A model generated the notes under the pieces. It did no database searches. It was not told where the DNA came from and worked only from the letters and a program-made list of their open reading frames with translations. A DNA stretch of 41,930 nt. Origin: Lachnospiraceae bacterium. GTDB lineage: Bacteria > Bacillota > Clostridia > Lachnospirales > Lachnospiraceae. A program made the position numbers and the translations under genes. The DNA lies in NCBI GenBank assembly GCA_024691565.1, contig JAILNN010000095.1:1-41930 (forward strand), written 5' to 3'. Positions 24,966-33,051 of the stretch are shown piece by piece (position 1 is the first letter of the stretch; the number at the start of each line of letters is the position of its first letter).

Positions 24966-27900
24966 ATGATATTTAACAGTATGAATATGACTAAGAATAT
25001 ATATAAATATTTTAAAAATAAGGGTTTTATGGTAGTATTAGCCCTTTTTTTAGTGTGCAGTCTTGTTTGTGGAGATTTGGATATTGTTAAGATTAATGCA
25101 GAGAGCGCTGATGAGTCTGATTTATCTCAGATTTCTAATCCTATTGTTGTTGAAGATTCTACGACTCGCTCTGGACAAAGAACAACTTATTCGATTATTA
25201 CCTTTGGCTCATATCCTCAGAGTGAGGTTTTGTCGGATGATGAGGAATACAGTAAATTAGAAAATGCGACTGATTGGGATTCTGCAAATGTTACAACTAT
25301 TGATGGTGTTAAATATAAGAGAATTACAAAGAGTGATGCCAGAAGAGTAGATTGGCAAGTTATGGATCGTTTTAGTGGAGATGGTGTATGTTCTTATAAT
25401 TGGGAGGATAGTACCAGTTGGCACTACTTTAGGTTTGAGCCTATTAAATGGAGGGTTCTAGAAAAGAGTGATGATGAATTATTATGTTTATCTGAACTTG
25501 GATTGGATACATATGATTATTGGGATAGTACTGATAATAATAATAATTCTGGTTCTAGGGTATATGAAAAAACAGAGTGGCTTACATCCTTGATAAGATA
25601 TTTTTTAAACTCTTATGATGTTGAAAATGGTTTTCTTGATACTGCATTTAGTGATGATGAGCAAAATGCTATTGTTGGAAATTTAGTTGATGAGGGAGTA
25701 TATGATAAGATAGTGCTTCCTGATTTTGATATGATTTATAGTGGTTCTAAGTCTTTAAGTTACGGTTTTTGTTCTTCTGCAGATGCTATGGATGATGCTC
25801 GATTGTGTAATGCATCAGATTATGGAAGAGCAATGGGGATTGTAGTACGTAATTCAAAGGATTATGTTAATTGTTGTCGGTGGCAAACCTCTGAGAGAAT
25901 AAATGGTAATCAGTATATGGGATATGTAGATTTCGATGGTAAAGTTATTGATAAGTATAATTCTGATTATAGCACTCTTGGTTGTGGAATAAGGCCTATT
26001 ATTCAAATTGATACAACAAAGGATAATATTGAAGAGTTAATTGATTATTCTTATCAATGTGATACAACTACTCAGATAGAAAAACAAATATTGGAGTACT
26101 ATTCAAAAGTTGAAAGTGAAAAAGATTTTTTTTATTTGGGAAATAAAAGGGTTTGCGGTTCTTATTATGTAGAGGATACTTGTTTTCGTTATGTGAATTT
26201 TGGTTCGTTTCCAAAGACTGAAATTAAAGAGGATAATGCGATTTATGGTACTCTTAGTTCAGAAGATGCCTCATGGAGTAATAATGAAATAGAAATTGAT
26301 GGTGAAAAATATCTTAGATTGACTAAAGATGAGGTTAATGTGTTTGATAGTGGTGGTAGTCATTGGTACTCATATTACGATTGGAGTGCATCTGATGCGG
26401 AGTATAGATATATTAAATATGAGCCGATTAAGTGGTGTGTGGTCGCTGTCGAAGATGGAAAGGCATTGCTCTTATCGGACGAATGTATATACAATTGGGG
26501 GATTACTGGAGATACAAGTACATCCGCAAAGTGGTCGGTTTCGTGTCTTAGATCTTACTTAAATGGATATACTAAAGATTATAATACTAAAGAAATTGAT
26601 TTTAGTAATAATTCATTTGTTGGTAAAGCTTTTAGTGAGGATGAAAAAGACATAATTGTAGGTGGAACTATAGATAATGATAAATATGGATTACCATCAA
26701 AAGATATGGTCCTAATTCCATGTAAAGATGAGATAGAGGATTATTCTGGTGCAACTAGTGGTGAGTTATATAATACTGATAATACTGATTATAGTTATAT
26801 ACTCGGATCTGTCAAATGTTTTGATAAGGTATATTGTCCAATCAGATCAACTTCGAATAGTATTGAGGTGGATGATCCTTTTTATGGTAACTTTACTCCG
26901 AGTATTGATGCTATGTGTGTCAGAGTTTGTGTTTGTGTTAATGTTTCTGATACGGAAAAACTATCGGATGTAATGACATATGAGGGATTATATAATCCGA
27001 CATTTGGAATGTTAGGTGCTAATGATGAATATCCTGTTGAAGATATTTCTGGAGAAGGATCTACATCGACACCAACAGCAACGGCAGTATCGACAATAAA
27101 ACCAACAACGACACCAACAGCAAAGCCTACAGTAACACCTACGGTGAGCCCAACAGCTTCTGTTTTGCCGACGGCTGAGGTAGTAAGTAGTGCGTCCCCA
27201 GTGCCTACTGAAGAAGTAGATATAAGTGAGAGTAGTTCTCCAGTTCCTAATGATGATGAGTCGGAGGTTACAGGTTCTCCTGATAATACTGATGGACCAA
27301 GTGTTTCTAGTAGTCCGAGTAAAGATGGTGATTTAAGTACGGAAAGTCCTGAAGATGATTTAAGTACTGAAAGTCCGACGAGTTCATTGAGCCCAGCTAG
27401 CTCTGCAAGTCCTAGTCCAACTAGCTCTGTAAGTCCTAGTCCAACTAGCTCTGTAAGTCCTAGTAATACTAGCTCTGCAAGTTCTACGCCGGCTAGTTCA
27501 TCAATTTCTAGTACAGCTTCAAGTGTGAGCTCTGGAGGTGCTTCTACTGCGAGTGATACTGATGAAACAATTATTTATAAAGGAATTAAATATAGGATTA
27601 AAGGTAATAAGGTTGTTGTTTGTGGAATTTCTAAGAAGATGGTAAGTGTTAGAATTCCTGAAAAGATTAAGTATAATAAAAAGTCCTATAAGGTTACAGA
27701 AGTTTCTGCAAATGCATTTAAGGGAAATAGATTTATTTGCAATGTGCGAGTTGGCGATAATGTAACTAAAATTAATGAATGTGCTTTTATGAAATGCAAG
27801 AAGTTACAAAATATAATTATTGGTAAAAGTATAGTAAATATTGGTACTAAGGCTTTTGCAAATGATAAGAAATTAGTTTTTGTTAAGATTACAAGTAAAA

Positions 27901-28016
27901 GATTAAAGAAGGTTAAAAAAGGAGCTTTTGATGGAATTAGTTCAAAGGTTACTTTTAGAGTTCCGACTTCTAAGTTAAGAGCCTATCAGGTGATTATTAA
28001 GAATAGTAAGAGATAA
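24966..28016 (+). CDS. Secreted protein with two DUF6273-like domains and a C-terminal LRR_5 module
   Basis: The 1016-residue product has a signal sequence or N-terminal anchor at about 18-45. Two homologous domains follow. The first contains FGSYPQSEV...FEPIKWRVL...WLTSLIRYFLN and the second FGSFPKTEI...YEPIKWCVV...SCLRSYLN, the pattern of DUF6273, which is common in clostridial surface proteins. A Thr/Pro/Ser linker of about 165 residues follows, partly made of 8-residue repeats. The last 140 residues are an LRR_5 module (SANAFKG, then AFMKCKKLQNI, then TFRVPTSK). That module resembles the end of the 14584 protein, suggesting a shared anchoring or assembly role. GAGGGAG lies 4 nt before the ATG. 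It sits between a Fur-family regulator and a Ser/Thr kinase gene. Confidence 0.85.
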   Translation: MIFNSMNMTKNIYKYFKNKGFMVVLALFLVCSLVCGDLDIVKINAESADESDLSQISNPIVVEDSTTRSGQRTTYSIITFGSYPQSEVLSDDEEYSKLENATDWDSANVTTIDGVKYKRITKSDARRVDWQVMDRFSGDGVCSYNWEDSTSWHYFRFEPIKWRVLEKSDDELLCLSELGLDTYDYWDSTDNNNNSGSRVYEKTEWLTSLIRYFLNSYDVENGFLDTAFSDDEQNAIVGNLVDEGVYDKIVLPDFDMIYSGSKSLSYGFCSSADAMDDARLCNASDYGRAMGIVVRNSKDYVNCCRWQTSERINGNQYMGYVDFDGKVIDKYNSDYSTLGCGIRPIIQIDTTKDNIEELIDYSYQCDTTTQIEKQILEYYSKVESEKDFFYLGNKRVCGSYYVEDTCFRYVNFGSFPKTEIKEDNAIYGTLSSEDASWSNNEIEIDGEKYLRLTKDEVNVFDSGGSHWYSYYDWSASDAEYRYIKYEPIKWCVVAVEDGKALLLSDECIYNWGITGDTSTSAKWSVSCLRSYLNGYTKDYNTKEIDFSNNSFVGKAFSEDEKDIIVGGTIDNDKYGLPSKDMVLIPCKDEIEDYSGATSGELYNTDNTDYSYILGSVKCFDKVYCPIRSTSNSIEVDDPFYGNFTPSIDAMCVRVCVCVNVSDTEKLSDVMTYEGLYNPTFGMLGANDEYPVEDISGEGSTSTPTATAVSTIKPTTTPTAKPTVTPTVSPTASVLPTAEVVSSASPVPTEEVDISESSSPVPNDDESEVTGSPDNTDGPSVSSSPSKDGDLSTESPEDDLSTESPTSSLSPASSASPSPTSSVSPSPTSSVSPSNTSSASSTPASSSISSTASSVSSGGASTASDTDETIIYKGIKYRIKGNKVVVCGISKKMVSVRIPEKIKYNKKSYKVTEVSANAFKGNRFICNVRVGDNVTKINECAFMKCKKLQNIIIGKSIVNIGTKAFANDKKLVFVKITSKRLKKVKKGAFDGISSKVTFRVPTSKLRAYQVIIKNSKR
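27397..27492 (+). repeat. Four 24-bp tandem repeats inside the Ser/Pro linker
   Basis: Four successive 24-bp units begin with CTAGCTCTG. They encode 8-residue repeats of the type SSVSPSPT and are nearly identical at the DNA level in the first three units. Such repeats can change in number by slippage, altering linker length. Confidence 0.75.
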
Positions 28017-28079
28017 GCTTGTATATTTTTTGTATAGGAGATACTGCATTGTGTTTTTAGATTTGGCAGTTTAGTGATT

Positions 28080-29798
28080 ATGAATAAACAGAGTTTAACT
28101 AATAATACAATTCTAAAAGAAAAATATATAATTGAAAATTGCATTGGTATGGGTGGTTTTGGAATTACCTATAAGGTTCGTGATATAGGCTCTGAAAAGC
28201 TATATGCTATTAAGGAGTATTATCCTACGGATTTTGCTTATAGGGATGATGATAATTGCCTTACGGTTGTTTCTGATAAGGAGGTTTATTTTCAGAAAGA
28301 GAAGGAGAGATGCATTCAAGAAGCTAAGGTACTTAGTGAGCTTAGTTATTTAGACGGTATTGTTGAATTTGTTGAGTGTTTTGAAGAAAATAATACAGTC
28401 TATCTTGTTATGCAATTTATTGATGGAATTACCCTGAATGAGTATCTTAAATATAATGGGACTCTTTCTTATAGAGAGATTGTTTTGTTGCTTAAACCTA
28501 TTTTGACATCACTTGCGAGGATGCATAAAAGGGGATATGTCCATAGAGATATTAGTCCTGATAATATTATGATTGGAACTGATAATAAGTTTTATTTAAT
28601 TGATTTTGGTGCTGCATGGGTTGATTCTAATCGTTTTGAAAGTGATGAAGATTATACTAAATCGCAGACTGTTATCTTGAAGAATGGATATGCTCCACCT
28701 GAGCAATATATAAAAAATGGTAATACTGGCACGTGGAGTGATGTATATGCGATTTGTGCTTTGATTTATAAGAGTGTTTGTGGTGTTCGTCCTGTTGAAT
28801 CTATTGCTAGACTTCAAGGAGCTGAGTTGAGTGATTTGGATTCTTTGGAAAAGAAAGACGACGGTGAAGAAAAAATCATTAAATGGCAAAAAGACGTTAT
28901 ACTTAAAGGTCTTAGTCTTAATGCTAATGAAAGATATAGAGATGCTGGGGAACTTTTAGATGCTCTTTTAGTTGAACCGGTAGTAAGGAAAAAGGAGAGT
29001 ACTGGTAGTATCCCTTCAGGTGATGGATTTTCATATAACATAAGGAATATTACTGGGGAAGAAGTAGATAATTTAAAGGATGATAAGAATTCGTCTTCTG
29101 GAAAGAAGATAATTATTATTATTGGAGTTATTGTTTTAGTTATTATTATTGGTATTTTGGCCCTGGTTTTTAGTGATAAATTTAAGGGTGGAACTAGTAG
29201 TAATACACAAAATAATCTTGAAAGTGAACAACCTTTATTGAGCGGAAGTGATAGTTCTAGTTTTGAGAATAGTTCTGGAGATGATAGCTCTTCTAGTGAT
29301 GAGAATACTTCAAGTGAAGAAAATACATCTAGTGAGAGTTTACCTAATGAGAGTGATTCTCCAGAGGTGGTTGATGAAACTGTAACTATGGTTTCTCTTA
29401 AGAATAAAAGTCTTTCTAGTGCTAAGAAAAAAATCAAGGCGCTTGATAACAAGATTAAGGTTAAGATTAAAAGAAGCTACAATAATAAATATAAAAAGGG
29501 AAGAGTTATTAAACAAAGTGTTGTTCCAAATACGACCTTCAATAAGGGTAGTATTAAGAGTATGATTTTATGGGTTAGTAAGGGTAAGAAACCTGAAAAA
29601 TCAAATACATCAAGTGGAAGTACAACCACATATGATTCGAGTTCTTCGTCTGGTAGTTCAAATAGTAATTCAACCACTAGTAATTCTTCTTCAAGTAGTC
29701 AAAGTTCTGGATCTTCTGGTAGTGGAAGTTCTGAGAATAGTGATTCAAATGACAGTGGTTCTAATAAGAATTCAAATTATTCTGATTTTACATTTTGA
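28080..29798 (+). CDS. Membrane Ser/Thr protein kinase with PASTA-like extracellular domain
   Basis: The 572-residue protein has an N-terminal Hanks-type kinase domain (about 10-290). It shows GMGGFGITY, Lys45 in AIKEY, the catalytic loop HRDISPDN at 155-162, DFG at 175-177 and a YAPPEQY activation segment. Ser159 replaces the usual catalytic-loop Lys. One membrane helix lies at about 343-365. Outside it are an acidic Ser-rich stretch, a PASTA-like unit (about 435-505, with VSLKNKSLSSAKKKI and NTTFNKGS) and a Ser/Asn-rich tail. The start is ATG 28080, or GTG 28074 two codons earlier; neither has a good ribosome site. It faces two convergent genes with FHA-type domains, which are natural readers of phospho-Thr. 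No PP2C phosphatase gene is present in the window. Confidence 0.9.
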   Translation: MNKQSLTNNTILKEKYIIENCIGMGGFGITYKVRDIGSEKLYAIKEYYPTDFAYRDDDNCLTVVSDKEVYFQKEKERCIQEAKVLSELSYLDGIVEFVECFEENNTVYLVMQFIDGITLNEYLKYNGTLSYREIVLLLKPILTSLARMHKRGYVHRDISPDNIMIGTDNKFYLIDFGAAWVDSNRFESDEDYTKSQTVILKNGYAPPEQYIKNGNTGTWSDVYAICALIYKSVCGVRPVESIARLQGAELSDLDSLEKKDDGEEKIIKWQKDVILKGLSLNANERYRDAGELLDALLVEPVVRKKESTGSIPSGDGFSYNIRNITGEEVDNLKDDKNSSSGKKIIIIIGVIVLVIIIGILALVFSDKFKGGTSSNTQNNLESEQPLLSGSDSSSFENSSGDDSSSSDENTSSEENTSSESLPNESDSPEVVDETVTMVSLKNKSLSSAKKKIKALDNKIKVKIKRSYNNKYKKGRVIKQSVVPNTTFNKGSIKSMILWVSKGKKPEKSNTSSGSTTTYDSSSSSGSSNSNSTTSNSSSSSQSSGSSGSGSSENSDSNDSGSNKNSNYSDFTF

Positions 29799-29826
29799 TT
29801 TGTTTTTATACTTTGATATAAATAAT

Positions 29827-29860
29827 AAAAGGACAACCATGGTTATTGGCTGTCCTTTTT
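29827..29860. terminator. Bidirectional terminator between the kinase and FHA genes
   Basis: AAAAGGACAACC pairs with GGCTGTCCTTTT with one mismatch. A T-run flanks it on one side and an A-run on the other, so it can serve both convergent transcripts. Confidence 0.85.
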
Positions 29861-29896
29861 AATATAAATTCTATGAGGGAACAAATTTAGTTTTTT

Positions 29897-30382
29897 TTAC
29901 CAAGTAAAATCTTCGTTACAGAGTGCCACGAATATGTATTTATTTGAGTCGACAGTGATAATTGCTCTGTCATTTAATGGTGATGATTTTGTTATTGAAT
30001 CATCATCTATTGTGACATTTCTTTTATTTGGATTTAAGATAAATCCTTTTGTTATTGAGTAGGTAATTGTGATTTGTCGATTCTCTGATGATGATTTAAG
30101 GGAATCTTTATCGTAGTTAATCTTACCTATGGTATTTCTTCCTTCATATAGGTTGATGCATTGCCCAGCATTTTCTCCTGAGATGGATGTTATCCAACCT
30201 ACAGTTTTTCTTTTATTTAAGGTGTCGTAGAAGTTTCCTTCAGATACAACAGTTTCACTTTCAGAATAGCCTTTAAGGATTTCTTTTTCAGAAATTCCTG
30301 CACTTATCATTGCGCAATGTGGACATTGTTCAAATTTATCAAAGTCATAGTAATGGCCATTTGGACATTTAATTAGATTCAT
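29897..30382 (-). CDS. Zinc-ribbon and FHA-like domain protein
   Basis: The 161-residue protein starts with a zinc-ribbon-like KCPNGHYYD..EQCPHC. From about residue 60 it has a beta-rich domain (GWITSISGENAGQCINLYEGRNTIGK) that matches the start of FHA-like domains. The later SxxH core is poorly kept: the place expected to hold it reads SSSENRQITITY. Phospho-Thr binding is therefore uncertain. AGGAGG lies 6 nt before the start. It is 35 bp downstream of the REC-LytTR-FHA gene on the same strand and convergent with the kinase, so it probably belongs to the same signalling set. Confidence 0.8.
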   Translation of the reverse strand: MNLIKCPNGHYYDFDKFEQCPHCAMISAGISEKEILKGYSESETVVSEGNFYDTLNKRKTVGWITSISGENAGQCINLYEGRNTIGKINYDKDSLKSSSENRQITITYSITKGFILNPNKRNVTIDDDSITKSSPLNDRAIITVDSNKYIFVALCNEDFTW

Positions 30383-30417
30383 TTTTTGCCTCCTCTTTTT
30401 GTTATATTTTAATATAA

Positions 30418-31584
30418 TTAACCTAATTTGAAAACAACACTTTTATCACCAAATGATATGGTGGTGTCTGGCTCTAAAATATAACGCTCGTTTTTAACAA
30501 GACGGTTTTCACCATTAATGAAGGTACCGTTTGTTGAATCATCAATTATTTCATAATGATCGAGAGAAGAGTTATATAAAATTTTACAATGTATCTTACT
30601 TACCTTTGGAAGGTTTACAATAAAGTCTGCTACGTTTATATCGCGACCGATTATTATTTCTATGTCTGACTTAAAGTTTATATTTACACCTGTATATGGA
30701 CCGCTGATGCCTGTTATTGAAGCGCGTGACCGAGGTGCTTTATAAGTCATCTTTACTATTTCTGAACTTGAAAGCGGTTCAAATTTAGTTTCTTGATTTG
30801 TAGTAGAATGTTTTACTTCATTCTTTGCATCTGTAGCTTTGAGATTTGAGCTATCTGATATGTTTATCTTTTCATTAGCCTGACTTTCAAAAAGTGATTT
30901 CAGACTGTCTTTATATTGTCTACTAACAGGAACTTGGAAGGCACCCATTTCAACAGTTGTGGTTCCGATAGATGTGATTTTATCATAAGAAATTAAAAAG
31001 CTTTGGTGACATCTAATGAAACCATATGGCTTTAGAGCAGCTTCGAGAGCGGAAAGCTTCTCGTAGTATTCAATATCTTTATTTTGGGTATGAACAATAA
31101 CTTTTCGGACGTTACTTTCAATATAAATAATGTCCTGAATTGGAATTCTTACATCTTCATTCCTTTTATGGATATCTAAATATATAGTTTCAGAAAGTAG
31201 CTTCTTTAAATACATTTTAATTACAGATTCTAAAGCAGTTCTTGTGACTGGTTTTAAGAGATTTGCAAATGCATTGTATGTATATCCATATGAAAAGTTG
31301 TCGGCAGAAGATGAGATGAAAATCATATCTGTATCTAGTTGATTGTTATTTATCAAACGAGCAACTTCGATTCCGTTTTCATCATCTGAAAAGATGTCAA
31401 TTAACATTAAATCAACATCGAATTCATCTTCCTCGATTTCATCGAGAACTTCTGTGTAATCATCATAAATAATTATTTCTTTTTGTATGTAGCGAAATGT
31501 TTTGGAATCAAAAAGATTTAGAATGTCTTTTTTGTAATCTTCATTATTCTTACAAAGACCGATTTTAAAAGTAGTATCGTTCAT
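30418..31584 (-). CDS. Response regulator fusion: REC-LytTR-FHA
   Basis: I choose ATG at 31584; the track start at 31593 is a TTG with an over-tight ribosome spacing. The AGGGG then lies about 13 nt upstream. The 388-residue protein has three domains. A receiver (about 1-122) has phospho-acceptor Asp63 in LMLIDIF and the LLKPV lysine. A LytTR DNA-binding domain (about 135-232) shows IPIQDIIYIES, GFIRCHQSFLI and VPVSRQYK. After a polar linker, an FHA domain (about 297-388) has IIIGRD, the core KVSKIHCKI and DDSTNGTFING. LytTR regulators usually end after the DNA-binding domain, so the FHA tail is unusual and would let a phospho-Thr partner control the regulator. No histidine kinase lies next to it. 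The convergent Ser/Thr kinase is the obvious candidate partner. Confidence 0.9.
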   Translation of the reverse strand: MNDTTFKIGLCKNNEDYKKDILNLFDSKTFRYIQKEIIIYDDYTEVLDEIEEDEFDVDLMLIDIFSDDENGIEVARLINNNQLDTDMIFISSSADNFSYGYTYNAFANLLKPVTRTALESVIKMYLKKLLSETIYLDIHKRNEDVRIPIQDIIYIESNVRKVIVHTQNKDIEYYEKLSALEAALKPYGFIRCHQSFLISYDKITSIGTTTVEMGAFQVPVSRQYKDSLKSLFESQANEKINISDSSNLKATDAKNEVKHSTTNQETKFEPLSSSEIVKMTYKAPRSRASITGISGPYTGVNINFKSDIEIIIGRDINVADFIVNLPKVSKIHCKILYNSSLDHYEIIDDSTNGTFINGENRLVKNERYILEPDTTISFGDKSVVFKLG

Positions 31585-31644
31585 AGCTTTCAATTATCCC
31601 CTGTTAAATTTAATATGTAATATTACTTAATCGTTTACAGACTG

Positions 31645-31674
31645 ATTTTATTACATATAAGATAGGCTTGTCAA
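31645..31674 (-). promoter_or_regulatory. Predicted promoter for the REC-LytTR-FHA gene
   Basis: Read on the minus strand, TTGACA (31674-31669) and TAAAAT (31650-31645) are 18 nt apart. They lie about 60 nt before the ATG. The 359-base divergent gap 31585-31943 holds this promoter and the rpsL promoter, and I see no gene in it. Confidence 0.6.
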
Positions 31675-31806
31675 ATTCATAAATGCTTAAAAATCGCTAT
31701 ATGTTAAAGTTGGTATGTTAATTGTAAAAAATAGCAGAAGTAGTAAAGTGCCTATTTTATGTATTTATTATGTACTTATATAGTAGAAATTTTTTTTGAA
31801 ATTTTG

Positions 31807-31835
31807 TTGACAAACGTGCGGTTCGGTAATATACT
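31807..31835 (+). promoter_or_regulatory. Strong promoter of the str operon (rpsL)
   Basis: TTGACA (31807-31812) and TATACT (31830-31835) are 17 nt apart. The leader of about 100 nt contains a small hairpin ATGCC/GGCAT (31867-31885) and ends in AAGGAGGTG before the rpsL ATG. Confidence 0.85.
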
Positions 31836-31943
31836 ATCGGAGTGTGCGTTTTTTGATGGTACATTTATGCCTTATTTTAGGGCATTCTAGTAGCTTTAAG
31901 AAATGCATAAAAAACAAATTTAAATGCAAGGAGGTGAAAATTA

Positions 31944-32357
31944 ATGCCAACATTTAACCAATTAGTAAGAAAAGGTAGAAAGTCTTCAACAAAGAAGTCT
32001 AATTCTCCAGCTTTACAGTACACTTACAATTCTTTAAATAAGAGAACAGTTAACATGTCTTCTCCACAGAAGCGTGGTGTTTGTACTGCAGTTCGTACTG
32101 CTACACCTAAGAAGCCTAACTCAGCTCTTCGTAAGACAGCCAGAGTTCGTCTTTCAAACGGTATCGAGGTTACAACTTATATCCCTGGTGAGGGACATAA
32201 CCTTCAGGAGCACTCAGTTGTTCTTATCCGTGGTGGTAGAGTAAAGGACCTTCCTGGTACAAGATATCATATTATTCGTGGTACTCTTGATACAGCAGGA
32301 GTTCAGAACAGAAAACAGGCTCGTTCCAAGTATGGAGCTAAGAGACCTAAGAAGTAA
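31944..32357 (+). CDS. rpsL: 30S ribosomal protein S12
   Basis: The 137-residue S12 has normal length and the universally conserved [11 protein letters not shown] and GGRVKDLPG segments of the decoding centre. The lysines whose change gives streptomycin resistance read as wild type (the K in KKPNS and the K in VKDLP). It is the first gene of the str operon, with AAGGAGGTG 8 nt before the ATG and a strong promoter upstream. Confidence 0.98.
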   Translation: MPTFNQLVRKGRKSSTKKSNSPALQYTYNSLNKRTVNMSSPQKRGVCTAVRTATPKKPNSALRKTARVRLSNGIEVTTYIPGEGHNLQEHSVVLIRGGRVKDLPGTRYHIIRGTLDTAGVQNRKQARSKYGAKRPKK

Positions 32358-32402
32358 TTTTAGGACTTTCGTATGGAAGAAAACTTACATTGATTGGTGA
32401 GT

Positions 32403-32457
32403 GCCGGATTAATTTTTGCTTATTAAAATAATCCCGGCGCGAAACACTTACAAAGTG
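32403..32457 (+). promoter_or_regulatory. Structured rpsL-rpsG spacer
   Basis: GCCGGATTA... pairs with ...AATCCCGGC (32403-32438), and CACTT/AAGTG (32445-32457) forms a second small hairpin. The 140-nt spacer is unusually long for this operon. In E. coli the S7 protein represses translation by binding RNA in this same interval, so an analogous autoregulatory site is possible. No T-tract is present. Confidence 0.45.
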
Positions 32458-32497
32458 AGTACCGATGAATTAATAATTTATTAAGGAGGGAAGAGAC

Positions 32498-32968
32498 GTG
32501 CCACGTAAGGGACATATACAGAAGAGAGATGTTCTTGCAGATCCAGTTTACAATAGCAAGGTTGTTACTAAGCTTGTAAACAACATCATGCTTGATGGTA
32601 AGAAGGGTGTTGCACAGAAGATCGTTTATGGTGCTTTCGAAGAGGTTGCTGAGAAGAGTGGTAAGGATGCTCTTGAAGTATTCGAAGAGGCAATGAATAA
32701 TCTTATGCCTGAGCTTGAAGTTAAGGCTAGACGTATCGGTGGAGCTACATATCAGGTACCTATCGAAGTAAGACCTGACAGACGTCAGGCGTTAGCTCTT
32801 AGATGGCTCACTGTATTCGCAAGAAGCAGAACTGAGAAGAACATGAAAGATAGACTTGCTAATGAGATTCTTGATGCTTCAAATAATACAGGTGCAGCTG
32901 TTAAGCGTAAGGAAGAAATGCACAGAATGGCTGACGCTAATAAGGCTTTTGCTCATTATCGTTGGTAA
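32498..32968 (+). CDS. rpsG: 30S ribosomal protein S7
   Basis: The 156-residue S7 has normal length, starts with GTG ([11 protein letters not shown]) and has AAGGAGGG 7 nt upstream. It contains the conserved [16 protein letters not shown] and [14 protein letters not shown] segments. It is a primary 16S rRNA binder that nucleates the 30S head. It follows rpsL after a structured spacer and precedes fusA by 83 bp. Confidence 0.98.
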   Translation: MPRKGHIQKRDVLADPVYNSKVVTKLVNNIMLDGKKGVAQKIVYGAFEEVAEKSGKDALEVFEEAMNNLMPELEVKARRIGGATYQVPIEVRPDRRQALALRWLTVFARSRTEKNMKDRLANEILDASNNTGAAVKRKEEMHRMADANKAFAHYRW

Positions 32969-33051
32969 TTATATAGCTTATTTTCTATATAATCAGCTAT
33001 GCAATAATAACAATTATTATAATTTTGAATTTATAGAAGGAGGATAAATCC

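Noticed and set aside
28814-29452. 212-residue minus-strand ORF in the kinase gene
   Set aside because: It is antisense to the kinase and its Ser-rich linker. It is long only because the plus-strand codons avoid minus-strand stops.
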